Below are positions 10,124 to 19,694 of a stretch of DNA of 19,954 nucleotides, piece by piece. Positions within the stretch are counted from its first letter, which is position 1. Each line of letters opens with the position of its first letter. The DNA is taken from contig CAYNDV010000082.1 of assembly GCA_964396055.1 (NCBI GenBank), positions 1-19,954 of the forward strand, in the 5' to 3' direction. The notes under the pieces were generated by a model. The model saw only the letters and a list, made by a program, of their open reading frames with translations, was not told the DNA's origin and searched no databases. This stretch comes from CAYJPV01 sp964396055. GTDB lineage: Bacteria > Acidobacteriota > Vicinamibacteria > Vicinamibacterales > JAKQTR01. The translations under genes and the position numbers were made by a program.

Positions 10124-10193
10124 GGTTCACGGTTCAGGGTTCACGGTTCACGGTTCAGGGTTCACGGTTCAGGGTTCACGGTTCACGGTTCAC
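10124..10193 (+). repeat. Heptanucleotide tandem array, GGTTCAC/GGTTCAG, 10 copies
   Basis: Ten uninterrupted 7-bp units starting 2 bp after the cysK stop; seven are GGTTCAC and three GGTTCAG. A decayed unit GGTGCTT follows. The array shares its unit family with the arrays at 19176 and 19824. Confidence 0.95.
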
Positions 10194-10211
10194 GGTGCTT
10201 GTGGACCGAAC

Positions 10212-10232
10212 CAGGAACTTGGAACCTGGAAC
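10212..10232 (+). repeat. Short heptamer run CAGGAAC-TTGGAAC-CTGGAAC
   Basis: Three 7-bp units sharing the core GGAAC. They lie just downstream of the GGTTCAC array and supply the -35-like TTGGAA of the next gene. On the other strand the units read GTTCCNN, reminiscent of the GTTC core of the neighbouring array. Confidence 0.65.
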
Positions 10233-10248
10233 GGGCCCCGGGTAGAAT
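10219..10248 (+). promoter_or_regulatory. Predicted promoter of the oxidoreductase/isomerase pair
   Basis: TTGGAA (10219-10224), an 18-bp spacer and TAGAAT (10243-10248). The -10 ends 7 bases before the ATG at 10256, which would give a leaderless transcript. The -35 hexamer lies inside a heptamer repeat. Confidence 0.55.
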
Positions 10249-10255
10249 GCCCCCC

Positions 10256-11389
10256 ATGTCTGAGCTGAATGTCGCACTGATTGGTGCCGGATTCATGGGA
10301 AAGGCGCACAGCAATGCCTGGCGGCAGGTGCGTGCGTTCTGTCACCCGAAACTCACGCCCCGCCAGAAGATCATCTGCGGCCTCGAGGGCCCGCAGGTGA
10401 AGGCGGCGGCCAAGACCTGGGGCTGGGAAGAGTCCACTACGGACTGGCGCGCCGTCGTCGGGCGCCCCGATATCGACCTGGTGGACGTGGCCACGCCCGG
10501 CGACAGCCACGCCGAGATTGCGATTGCCGCGGCCGAAGCCGGGAAGATCGTGTTGTGCGAGAAACCGCTGGCCAACACCGTGCGCGACGCGGAGCGGATG
10601 CTGGCGGCGGTGGCGCGCGCGGGCGTGCCCCACATGATCTGCCACAACTACCGCCGCGTCCCGGCGGTGCTGCTCGCGAAGCAGCTGATCGCGGAAGGCC
10701 GGATCGGCAAGATCCGTCATTTCCGCGGCGTCTACCTGCAGGACTGGATCACCGACCCCGAGTTCCCGCTCGTCTGGCGCCTGGACAGGAACCAGGCGGG
10801 CTCCGGGGCCCTGGGCGACATCGGCTCGCACGTCATCGACCTCGCGCGCATGCTGGTCGGCGAGATTGCCGAGGTGGCCGCGGCGATGGAGACCTTCGTC
10901 AAGACCCGCCCGTTGCCCGGTGCGCCGAAGAAGCGCGGCCAGGTGACGGTGGACGATGCGGCCGTGGCCACGGTGCGTTTCGCCAACGGCGCCCTCGGCA
11001 CCATCGAAGCCACGCGCATGGCGCCGGGCCGCAAGAACCACAACCGCTTCGAGATCAACGGCAGCCTGGGCTCCATCGCGTTCAATCTCGAACGGCTGAA
11101 TGAGCTCGAGGTCTACTTCGAGACCGATCCGGAGGGCAGCCGGGGGTTCCGTTCGATCCTGGTCACGGAAGCCACGCATCCGCACCTGAGCCCCTGGTGG
11201 CCGCCGGGACACATCATCGGCTGGGAACACACCTTCACGCACGTCGTCGCGGACCTGCTCGACGCGGTGGCGCGCAGGAAGACGCCGTCGCCCAACTTCC
11301 TGGACGGGGTGATGAATCAGCGGGTGCTCGAGGCCGTCGAGCGGGCGTCGCAGACGCGGCGCTGGGTGAAGGTGAAGGGGGTCGCATGA
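10256..11389 (+). CDS. Gfo/Idh/MocA-family NAD(P)-dependent oxidoreductase
   Basis: 377 residues. An N-terminal Rossmann domain (4-125) has the dinucleotide motif IGAGFMGKAH (9-18); the EKP motif with K103 is the family's catalytic lysine, followed by the C-terminal alpha/beta domain with GDIGSHVIDLARML (187-200), where D188 and H192 are the usual active-site pair. Members oxidise or reduce sugars, inositols and their derivatives. The substrate is not identifiable, but the overlapping isomerase gene (ATGA) points to sugar or cyclitol catabolism. ATG at 10256 is preferred; an in-frame ATG at 10247 would add three residues and overlaps the -10 hexamer. A longer open frame upstream merely runs through the repeat array and cysK in another phase. 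Confidence 0.9.
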   Translation: MSELNVALIGAGFMGKAHSNAWRQVRAFCHPKLTPRQKIICGLEGPQVKAAAKTWGWEESTTDWRAVVGRPDIDLVDVATPGDSHAEIAIAAAEAGKIVLCEKPLANTVRDAERMLAAVARAGVPHMICHNYRRVPAVLLAKQLIAEGRIGKIRHFRGVYLQDWITDPEFPLVWRLDRNQAGSGALGDIGSHVIDLARMLVGEIAEVAAAMETFVKTRPLPGAPKKRGQVTVDDAAVATVRFANGALGTIEATRMAPGRKNHNRFEINGSLGSIAFNLERLNELEVYFETDPEGSRGFRSILVTEATHPHLSPWWPPGHIIGWEHTFTHVVADLLDAVARRKTPSPNFLDGVMNQRVLEAVERASQTRRWVKVKGVA

Positions 11390-12348
11390 AGATCGGAGTC
11401 TTCGCCGTTCTGTTCGGCACCAAGCCGTTCGAAGAGACGCTCGACTACATCGTCGATCTGGGGCTCGGGGCCGTCGAGATCGGCACGGGCGCCTATCCGG
11501 GCGACGCCCACTGCAAGCCGGGGGCGCTGCTGGCCAGCGAGCGGAAGCTGAAGGCCTTCAAGGAGGCCATCGACCGGCGCGGCCTGGTCATCAGCGCGCT
11601 CAGCTGCCACGGCAACCCGATCCACCCGCATGCGCCCACGGCAAGGGCGCATCACAAGGTGTTCGAGCAGACGGTCGAGCTGGCCGCGAAACTCGGCGTG
11701 CAGAACGTCGTCACGTTCAGCGGGTGCCCGGGCGCTGACGAGCGCGCGGCCACCCCGAGCTGGATCGTGTCGCCGTGGCCACCGGAGTTCTCGAAGGCGC
11801 TCGAGTGGCAGTGGCGGCACCGCGTCGTGCCGTACTGGAAGCAGACGGCGGCATTCTGCCGCAAGGCGGGGGTGCGCGTCGCCATCGAGATGCACCCGAA
11901 CTTCGTGGTCTACAACCCGGAGACGATGAACCGGCTGCGGGCCATCAACCCGGCCGTCATCGGCTGCAACTTCGATCCGTCGCACATGTTCTGGCAGGGC
12001 GTGGACCCGGTGGCGGCGATCCGCGCCATCGGCGACGGCATCTTCCACGTCCACGCGAAGGACTGCAAGGTGGACGCCGCGAACGTGACCGTCAACGGCG
12101 TCCTCGACGCCAAGCCGTACACCCGCGAACTGGAGCGGTCCTGGATCTTCCGGACCGTCGGCTACGGCAACGGCTACCCGATGTGGAAGGCGATGATCAG
12201 CACGCTGCGCCTCGTCGGGTACGACCACGTGCTGAGCATCGAGCACGAAGACAGCCTGATGTCCGGCACCGAGGGCCTGAAGAAGGCCGTCGCGTTCCTG
12301 AAGGACGTGGTGATCGCCGAGAAGCCGGGCGTGGCGTACTGGGCGTAG
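11386..12348 (+). CDS. Sugar phosphate isomerase/epimerase (AP endonuclease 2-like TIM barrel)
   Basis: 320 residues of the xylose-isomerase-like TIM barrel. The metal-site residues can be picked out: E168 in AIEMHP, D197 and H200 in NFDPSHMFW, H223 in FHVHAKD and E286 in SIEHED. Members isomerise or epimerise keto sugars or dehydrate inosose; the specific substrate is not evident. The start overlaps the oxidoreductase stop by ATGA and has a strong GAAGGGGG ribosome site, so the two enzymes are co-expressed and probably act on the same compound. The stop codon is immediately joined by a GGACTCG triplet repeat and a hairpin. Confidence 0.9.
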   Translation: MKIGVFAVLFGTKPFEETLDYIVDLGLGAVEIGTGAYPGDAHCKPGALLASERKLKAFKEAIDRRGLVISALSCHGNPIHPHAPTARAHHKVFEQTVELAAKLGVQNVVTFSGCPGADERAATPSWIVSPWPPEFSKALEWQWRHRVVPYWKQTAAFCRKAGVRVAIEMHPNFVVYNPETMNRLRAINPAVIGCNFDPSHMFWQGVDPVAAIRAIGDGIFHVHAKDCKVDAANVTVNGVLDAKPYTRELERSWIFRTVGYGNGYPMWKAMISTLRLVGYDHVLSIEHEDSLMSGTEGLKKAVAFLKDVVIAEKPGVAYWA

Positions 12349-12368
12349 GACTCGGGACTCGGGACTCG
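12348..12368 (+). repeat. GGACTCG heptamer, 3 copies
   Basis: Three perfect 7-bp units, the first beginning on the last base of the isomerase stop codon. Short, but it shares the 7-bp period of the other intergenic repeats here. Confidence 0.8.
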
Positions 12369-12378
12369 GAAGGGACAG

Positions 12379-12412
12379 GCGGGCGAGCCGGAGGACATTC
12401 CGGCTCGCCCGC
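12379..12412. terminator. Strong hairpin between convergent genes
   Basis: A perfect 14-bp stem (12379-12392 with 12399-12412) and a 6-nt loop GGACAT lie in the 91-bp gap between the isomerase and the convergent transporter. No T-run follows on either strand, so it is a likely bidirectional terminator or mRNA 3'-end stabiliser rather than a classic intrinsic terminator. Confidence 0.65.
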
Positions 12413-12439
12413 TGGTCTGTACGCCTGCCGGCGGGTGTG

Positions 12440-13744
12440 TCAGGCCGCGTCGCCCACCCGGGCTTCCTTGGGGGGGAAGAAGAACAGCGCGAGCGCCAGG
12501 GCCGCGGCGATGGCCGAGGTCATCGGCACGAGGAACAGGCCCCGGAAGTCGGTGACGCCGTTCTGCGTGAAGACGGTCTGCATCAGGTACGGGCACAGCG
12601 AGTAGGCGAGCAGCGCCCCGATGCCGAGGATCATCACGTTGAACAGCCCCTGGGCGCTGGCCCGGGCGTCCTTCGGGAAATAGGCGTCCACGAAGACGTA
12701 GACCGTGGCGAAGAAAAACGCGTAACAGATGCCGTGCAGCACCTGCACCAGGATGATCAGGGTCGGGTGCTGCGGGAAGAAGGCGTAGACGGCGAAGCGC
12801 GCGGCGTGGCCGAGGATGCCGAAGATCATGGTCGTGCGCCAGCCGAAGCGTTTCAGCACCGCGCCGAGCACCGCCATCGTGAGGATCTCGGCCACCTGGC
12901 CCACGCTCATGACGGGCATGATCCAGTTGCCCGGGATGCCGACGCCGCCGGCATCGACGCTCGTGCCGAGGAAGACGCCGGTCCAGCTGAAGTACGAGTT
13001 GTGGACGAAGCTGTCGACCAGCGTCACCACCCACAGCACCAGCACGAAGGGGTGCTTGAGGAGCTTGATCGCCTCGAGCCAGGCCAGTTTCTCCGTCGCG
13101 CCTTCGCCGGCCTTGCGCGGCGGGGTGTGCGGCAGGGTCAGGCTGTAGGCCGCCAGCAGCAGCGACGCGATGCCGGCGACGATGTAGGTCCAGCGGGTGC
13201 CGGCCTGCAGGGCCTCGCCGGTCAGCCCGGAACTGAGCACCGTGCCCAGCCACGCCACGAAGCCCTGCGGGTTCGCCAGCCGGACGGCCTCCCAGTCGAC
13301 CAGGATGAAGGTGAAGGGCCACGCGGCGAGGATCCAGCCGATCGTGCCGCCCATGCGCACCGGGCCGAACTCCTTCTGCGGGTCCTTCATGTTGGCGAAC
13401 GCGATCGAATTCGAGATCGAGATCGTCGGCACGTACAGCAGGCAGTGCACGAGCATCAGCAGGAAGAACGGCCAGAAGCTGTGGACCCACGCCAGCGACA
13501 TGATGGCGAGGCCGCCGACGAGGTGGCTGAACGCCATGAACTTCTCGGCGGCGAAGCGCCGGTCGGCGTACTGGTTGCTGAAGAACATCCCGACGATGGC
13601 GGCGATGGGAAAGGCATTCAGGATCCACGCCTGCTCACCGGGCGAGAACCCGAGGCTCGGCAGGTAGCCGAAGATGAGCGGGAGCCACGCGCCCCAGATG
13701 AAGAACTGCATCAACATCATGACCGTAAGCTTGACGCGAACCAT
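12440..13744 (-). CDS. NupG-type nucleoside:H+ symporter family MFS transporter
   Basis: 434 residues with about 12 membrane segments. The N-terminus MVRVKLTVMMLMQFFIWGAW, followed by LPSLGFSPGEQAWI, SNQYADRRF and the GPVRMGGTIGWILA segment (127-140), is characteristic of the nucleoside:H+ symporter family (NupG/XapB). These carriers import nucleosides or related compounds across the inner membrane with protons. Homologues beside sugar isomerases and Gfo/Idh enzymes may carry other substrates, so the nucleoside specificity is tentative. The ATG at 13744 is preceded by AAGGAG at good spacing. The gene converges on the isomerase gene across the 12379-12412 hairpin, and its upstream region carries the CCTCTAG array. 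Confidence 0.85.
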   Translation of the reverse strand: MVRVKLTVMMLMQFFIWGAWLPLIFGYLPSLGFSPGEQAWILNAFPIAAIVGMFFSNQYADRRFAAEKFMAFSHLVGGLAIMSLAWVHSFWPFFLLMLVHCLLYVPTISISNSIAFANMKDPQKEFGPVRMGGTIGWILAAWPFTFILVDWEAVRLANPQGFVAWLGTVLSSGLTGEALQAGTRWTYIVAGIASLLLAAYSLTLPHTPPRKAGEGATEKLAWLEAIKLLKHPFVLVLWVVTLVDSFVHNSYFSWTGVFLGTSVDAGGVGIPGNWIMPVMSVGQVAEILTMAVLGAVLKRFGWRTTMIFGILGHAARFAVYAFFPQHPTLIILVQVLHGICYAFFFATVYVFVDAYFPKDARASAQGLFNVMILGIGALLAYSLCPYLMQTVFTQNGVTDFRGLFLVPMTSAIAAALALALFFFPPKEARVGDAA

Positions 13745-13794
13745 GGATTCTCCTTGCTGCGGCCACCCGCGCCCGACGACGCGGGTCGCACGAA

Positions 13795-13857
13795 CCTCTA
13801 GCCTCTAGCCTCTAGCCTCTAGCCTCTAGCCTCTAGCCTCTAGCCTCTAGCCTCCAG
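13795..13857 (+). repeat. Heptanucleotide tandem array CCTCTAG, 8 perfect copies plus CCTCCAG
   Basis: Eight identical 7-bp units (13795-13850) and one variant (13851-13857), between the divergent transporter genes. Every unit contains CTAG, a tetramer usually rare in bacterial genomes. There is no mismatch between the first eight copies, suggesting recent expansion by slippage. Confidence 0.95.
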
Positions 13858-13925
13858 TACGTCGCCGTAAAATGTCACCCTCGCGCGGGGCTGTCAAGGT
13901 ATCCGGCGGCCGCGGAGCCCTGAAG

Positions 13926-13931
13926 TACAAT
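13926..13931 (+). promoter_or_regulatory. Possible -10 element of the Spinster-like MFS gene
   Basis: TACAAT ends 10 bases before the ATG at 13942; no good -35 is visible at 16-18 bp. A second AT-rich hexamer, TAAAAT, lies at 13868-13873. Either could be the promoter. Confidence 0.3.
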
Positions 13932-15193
13932 CAGGAACCGCATGCCGACACCCGCCCTGTCCCCGGATCGCGAGTCCGCGCCCGTCCCGGCCCAGGCCTG
14001 GACGCTGCTGTGGCTGATGACGGCGTTCAACGTCCTGAACTTCGTCGACCGGCAGCTGATCTACAGCCTGGCGCCGCTGATCATGAGCGATCTCTCCCTG
14101 TCCCGGGCGCAGATCGGCCTGCTGGTGGGGTTCACCTTCGTGGTGTTCTACACGCTGGTCGGGATGGTGATGGGCGTGGCCGCCGACCGCTGGTCACGGC
14201 GCGGCCTGATCGGCGGCGGCCTGGTGCTGTGGAGCGCCATGACGGCGGTCTCGGGCGCCGCGCGCGGGTTCGCGGGCCTGGCCGTGCCGCGGGTGCTGAT
14301 GGGCGTCGGCGAGGCGATGCTCACGCCGGCGGCCTTGTCCATGCTGGGCAACGTCTTCCCGCAGCGGCGCCTGGGCGTGGCGACGGGCATCTACTACGCG
14401 GGGCTGCCCATCGGTACGGCCCTGAGCCTGATCGTCGCCGGGTGGATGGCCCCCCGGTTCGGCTGGCGGGCGTGCTTCTACGTGATGGGCGCCGCAGGCA
14501 TCGCCGCCGCGGGCCTGCTGGTGCTGGTGCGGGAGCCGGCGCGCCAGGCGCGGCCGGGTGGCGGGGCCGGCACCGCGAGCGTGCGCACGATCCTGGCGGA
14601 CCTCCGGGCCACCCTGGCGGCGCGGCCGTCGCTGGGGCTCGTGATCCTCGGCGGGGCCCTGCTGGCGTACGGGTCGGCGGCGGCTCTGCACGGCGTCACC
14701 TGGCTGGTGCAGGAACGCGGTTTCGCGTTCGCACGCGCCACGTTCCTGTCGGGGGCCATGGCCGTGACGTCGGGCTTCGCGGGCAACCTCGCCGGCGGCT
14801 GGTTCGCCGACTGGTGCCAGCGTCGCTGGCGCGGCGGCCGCGCGTGGAGCCTGGTGATCATGACGCTGGTTTTCGCGCCTTTCGGCGCCGGCTTCGCGCT
14901 CCTGCCGGTGTCGTCGCCGCTGTTCTACGTGGCGTGGTTCGGGTCGGTGGCCTCGACGGTCGCGTACTTCGGGCCCGTGTTCGCCGCGGTCCAGGAGTCC
15001 ACCCCGGCCCATATCCGCTCCAGCGCCGTCGCCCTGGGCCTGCTCGCCATGAACATCGTCGGCGTCGGGCCGGGGTCGTGGATCACGGGCCTCATCGGCG
15101 ATCGCGCGTCGCTCACTGCGGGCCTGCTCGTCAGCGTGGCGGTGACGCTGGCCGCGGCCGTCCCGTTCGCGCTGGCGGCCCGGCTGTCGCACG

Positions 15194-17119
<1,926 letters not shown>

Positions 17120-17263
17120 GAGTCACTCCTGCAGGCGGCGCCGCGCGCGCGAGCCCGGCAGCCATCGCGGCTCCTGAACCCGCGCGCCGTCGCGGGCGCA
17201 CGTCCACCTGTGATGCAGCACGAAGCATGCCGTCCTCGGCCCGGCAGGCGGCGCGGGCAAACA

Positions 17264-17293
17264 CCGTGATCGCCGCCACAATCCCGTGATCGC
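17264..17293 (+). promoter_or_regulatory. Direct repeat pair, candidate regulator binding sites
   Basis: CCGTGATCGC occurs at 17264-17273 and again at 17284-17293, a 20-bp spacing close to two helical turns. It lies about 150-170 bp upstream of the sigma-54 promoter, a normal distance for enhancer-binding-protein sites. Confidence 0.4.
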
Positions 17294-17300
17294 ACATGGC

Positions 17301-17347
17301 GCCCCGCACGCCGGAGTGTGCGCCGCGCGCACACAGGTGTGCGGGGC
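17301..17347. promoter_or_regulatory. Nested inverted repeats, candidate upstream activator sites
   Basis: GTGTGCGC (17316-17323) faces GCGCACAC (17327-17334) across CGC; CGCACAC (17328-17334) also faces GTGTGCG (17337-17343) across AG; and an outer 9-bp pair joins 17301-17309 with 17339-17347. The two GTGTGCG half-sites are 21 bp apart. Located about 100 bp before the sigma-54 promoter. Confidence 0.5.
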
Positions 17348-17433
17348 CCACGCCCGCACGCCGAGACTCGCGAACCCCGTGCCGCGCGGTTTTCAGGCGG
17401 AAAGACGGGGGTTCACGCCCCCTGCCGCGCACC

Positions 17434-17449
17434 TGGCAACACCCTTGCT
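17434..17449 (+). promoter_or_regulatory. Sigma-54 (RpoN) promoter of the pseudopilin operon
   Basis: TGGCAACACCCTTGCT matches the -24/-12 consensus (TGGCA then TTGC[AT]), with the GG and GC doublets exactly 12 bp apart. It lies 40 bp before the ATG at 17489, leaving room for a transcription start near 17460 and the ribosome site at 17471-17479. RpoN control of pilin genes is well known (PilS/PilR and pilA). Confidence 0.72.
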
Positions 17450-17488
17450 GTCCTCCGGGTCGAGCGACACGGAGAAGGACGCCAGGCC

Positions 17489-18088
17489 ATGAAACGAACC
17501 ATCAGCACTCAACGCGGGCTCTCACTCACCGAGGTCACGATCATGCTGAGCGTGCTCTCGGTGATGAGCGCCGTGCTCTCCCCCACCATCGGCGATTACG
17601 TCGAGGATGCGCGACGCGTCAAGGCCAGCGAGGACGTGCAGGTGCTCGCCTCGACGTTCGCGCGCTTCATCTACGACGTGCCCGACCAGACGAAGGACGG
17701 CGGCTGGGCGCGAGCCGAGCTCCTGGTCGGACCGGGCGATGCCCCGGTGGCGGCCGACGGCGGCGACAGCGCGTGGACGGCCGACATCGACGGCGCGCGC
17801 GTGGCGCGGCTCGAGGATCACCTGATGGTGAACACGCCGGGATACCCCACGCGGCAGCCCGGCCCGCGGTACGTCGCCGCCGGCTGGCGCGGGTCGTACC
17901 TCAACCAGATCACGCCCGACCCGTGGGGGCACCGCTACGCCATCAACGTGCGCACGTTCGCGGCGGGCCAGGCCGACACCATCGTGCTCTCGCCCGGTCC
18001 CAATGGCGTGGTCGAGACGGCCTTCGCGTCGGACGGCGTTTCACCCGGCGGCGACGACATCGTTGCTGTCATCGCAGGAGGGCGCTAG
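17489..18088 (+). CDS. GspG-like pseudopilin 1 (class III signal peptide)
   Basis: 199 residues. A short basic leader MKRTISTQRG ends in Gly10, followed by LSLTEVTIMLSVLSVMSAVL: the prepilin peptidase site with Glu at +5 (E15) and a hydrophobic stem. The globular part carries WRGSYLN (133-139), DPWGHRYAI (144-152), VLSPGPNG (166-173) and GGDDI (187-191), recalling the WG-Y and calcium-binding C-terminal region of the type II secretion major pseudopilin GspG. After cleavage by PilD-type peptidase it should be assembled into a short fibre in the inner membrane/periplasm. GGAGAAGGA at 17471-17479 is a good ribosome site. It is first in a sigma-54-driven operon and paralogous to the third gene. 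It is longer than typical GspG, and no secretion ATPase or secretin gene is nearby, so a classical T2SS role is uncertain. Confidence 0.85.
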   Translation: MKRTISTQRGLSLTEVTIMLSVLSVMSAVLSPTIGDYVEDARRVKASEDVQVLASTFARFIYDVPDQTKDGGWARAELLVGPGDAPVAADGGDSAWTADIDGARVARLEDHLMVNTPGYPTRQPGPRYVAAGWRGSYLNQITPDPWGHRYAINVRTFAAGQADTIVLSPGPNGVVETAFASDGVSPGGDDIVAVIAGGR

Positions 18089-18090
18089 CC

Positions 18091-18495
18091 GTGTGCCACA
18101 TCCTTGTCGTCGATGATGAAGCCGCCATCCGCGGCCTCGTGACCCGGTGGCTCGAAGCCGCCGGCTACCGGACCCGCGCCGCCGTCAACGCGGACCAGGC
18201 GATCCGCGAACTGGGCCCGACGCCCCCGGCGGTCGTCGTGAGCGATATCGAGATGCCCGGCCACGACGGGTTCTGGCTCGCCGACCAGATCCACAGCCGG
18301 TTCCCGGACACGGCCATCGTGATGATGACCGGGTGCCTCGACACCGGTGTCGCGGCGCGCAGCATGCGCACCGGCGCCATGGACTACCTGCGCAAGCCGT
18401 TCACGAGAGACCAGTTGACCAGTTCCCTGAACCGGGCCGTGCAGTGGCACCGCGCGCACGCCCCGGCGGAAACCGATGCACCGGTGCCCGCCTAG
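18091..18495 (+). CDS. Stand-alone receiver-domain response regulator
   Basis: 134 residues, essentially one receiver domain: D8/D9 in ILVVDDE, phospho-accepting D52 in VVSDIEMPG, T80 in MMTG and K102 in LRKPF. No DNA-binding or enzymatic output domain follows, only a short Ala/Pro tail. The start is GTG at 18091, 2 bp after the pseudopilin stop, with AGGAGG inside the end of that gene (18076-18081). It lies between the two paralogous pseudopilin genes in the same operon. Like other single-domain receivers it may act by protein contact or as a phosphorelay intermediate; the divergent hybrid kinase at 15194-17119 is the obvious candidate donor, by position only. Confidence 0.88.
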   Translation: MCHILVVDDEAAIRGLVTRWLEAAGYRTRAAVNADQAIRELGPTPPAVVVSDIEMPGHDGFWLADQIHSRFPDTAIVMMTGCLDTGVAARSMRTGAMDYLRKPFTRDQLTSSLNRAVQWHRAHAPAETDAPVPA

Positions 18496-18544
18496 GACGG
18501 CGCAGGCACCACCGCCCCCAGGCCAGTTCGAACAGGAGGTTCAC

Positions 18545-19135
18545 ATGTTCCGCCGCTTGACGTCATCGCGTGGGTTCAGCGCCGCTGAGGCCACCATCAT
18601 CCTCTCGACCGTGTCCGTGCTGGCCGCCACCACCGCGCCGGTGCTGGGCGACTACGTCAACGAGGCGCGCCAGACGAGGGCCGCCGAAGAGGTGCGCGTG
18701 CTCGCCACGGCGATGTCACGTGCCTCCAACGACCTGCTGTCGCGCGCCGCGGTCCCGGGCGGCCTCAAGACGCTGCGCCTCGCGGTCAGCGCGGGCGACA
18801 CCCCCGTGGCCGGCGCCGGCGTCGATGCGTCCTGGACCGCCGCCCCGGGCGACGGCGTGGGCCAGCTCAACGACCACCTGTTCGCCAATGCGGTGGCCTA
18901 CCCGGTGCCCGGCCCAACGCTGCCTCCGGGCATCAAGGGCTGGAGCGGGCCGTACCTCGACCGTCCGATTGGCGCCGACCCCTGGGGGCACCGGTACGCC
19001 GTCCGGTTCGGCCGCGGCGTGACCGCCACGGTGGTGCTCTCGGCAGGCCCCGACGGCATCATCACCACGATCGACGGACCCAATGGCCTCGTGGTAGGCG
19101 GCGACGACATCCTCTCGGTGATCTCGGCAAGGTAG
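18545..19135 (+). CDS. GspG-like pseudopilin 2 (class III signal peptide)
   Basis: 196 residues. Leader MFRRLTSSRG ends in Gly10, then FSAAEATIILSTVSVLAATT with Glu at +5 (E15). It is a diverged paralogue of pseudopilin 1: the shared blocks are LGDYVNEAR against IGDYVEDAR, LNDHLFAN against LEDHLMVN, GWSGPYL against GWRGSYL, DPWGHRYA identical, and GGDDILSVI against GGDDIVAVI. The ATG at 18545 has an excellent AGGAGGT site 5-6 bases upstream; an earlier in-frame ATG at 18476 lies inside the receiver gene and would bury the signal peptide. It is the last gene of the operon and is followed by a 9-bp hairpin. Expected role as for its paralogue: subunit of a pseudopilus-like fibre. Confidence 0.87.
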   Translation: MFRRLTSSRGFSAAEATIILSTVSVLAATTAPVLGDYVNEARQTRAAEEVRVLATAMSRASNDLLSRAAVPGGLKTLRLAVSAGDTPVAGAGVDASWTAAPGDGVGQLNDHLFANAVAYPVPGPTLPPGIKGWSGPYLDRPIGADPWGHRYAVRFGRGVTATVVLSAGPDGIITTIDGPNGLVVGGDDILSVISAR

Positions 19136-19152
19136 GGATCAGGCCGTTGGCC

Positions 19153-19174
19153 CGGGCGGCCGTCAGGCCGCCCG
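19153..19174 (+). terminator. Hairpin after the pseudopilin operon
   Basis: A perfect 9-bp stem CGGGCGGCC/GGCCGCCCG with loop GTCA begins 17 bp after the stop. No T-run follows; the heptamer array starts 2 bp later. Probable terminator or 3'-end structure. Confidence 0.6.
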
Positions 19175-19175
19175 C

Positions 19176-19427
<252 letters not shown>

Positions 19428-19460
19428 CGTGACCGCGTAACCGCGCGACCGCGTGACCCC

Positions 19461-19481
19461 TTCTTGCTTCTTGCTTCTGAC
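19461..19481 (+). repeat. TTCTTGC heptamer, 2 copies plus variant
   Basis: Two perfect units and TTCTGAC. It follows the long GGTTCRS array after a short GTGACC/ACCGCG-rich linker, in the same order as at the end of the window. Confidence 0.75.
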
Positions 19482-19548
19482 CAACCCCACGCCCCGAGCC
19501 CCAGGCCGCGGGCCGACACGACCGCTCCCGAGCCGGACTCCGCAGGCC

Positions 19549-19606
19549 GGGAACCCTCCTCGGCTCAGCGTCGGGTTCCGTGTCTTCGTGGCGTCCGGCT
19601 TCAGCC
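19549..19606 (+). repeat. REP-like composite unit, copy 1
   Basis: It begins GGGAACCCTCC and contains the complementary pair GGAACCC (19550-19556) and GGGTTCC (19573-19579), then GTGTCTTCGT, then CGTCCGGCTTCAGCC. The last 22 bp (19585-19606) recur perfectly at 19612-19633. Confidence 0.75.
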
Positions 19607-19618
19607 CCCTGTTCGTGG

Positions 19619-19655
19619 CGTCCGGCTTCAGCCGGACGTGAAGCCCGTCGGGCTT
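19619..19655. repeat. Two adjacent short palindromes
   Basis: CGTCCGGCT/AGCCGGACG (9-bp arms, 19619-19627 and 19630-19638, loop TC) is followed by AAGCCCG/CGGGCTT (19641-19647 and 19649-19655, loop T). They look like a REP-type or terminator-like tandem hairpin. Confidence 0.75.
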
Positions 19656-19694
19656 GCGCTACCCGCGCCTGATCGACCGCTACGCGCGGCGCCC

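Larger units (their letters stand above)
17120..17488. other. Intergenic regulatory region between hybrid kinase and pseudopilin operon
   Basis: A 369-bp gap without a convincing gene; the frames crossing it are shadows. It holds the kinase ribosome site, a pair of direct repeats, a palindrome cluster and a sigma-54 promoter, each listed separately. I saw no clear promoter for the kinase gene. Confidence 0.7.

Noticed and set aside
9197..10255. N-terminal extension of the oxidoreductase frame through cysK and the repeat array
   Set aside because: It overlaps cysK in another phase and translates the heptamers as GSRF-type peptide; the Rossmann domain begins normally at the ATG at 10256.
12174..13628. 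A 484-residue minus-strand frame over the transporter gene
   Set aside because: It is out of frame with the NupG-type protein, which has clear membrane segments and a good ribosome site.
17286..17492. Small open frame upstream of the pseudopilin
   Set aside because: It spans the palindrome cluster and the sigma-54 promoter, has no ribosome site and no recognisable sequence.
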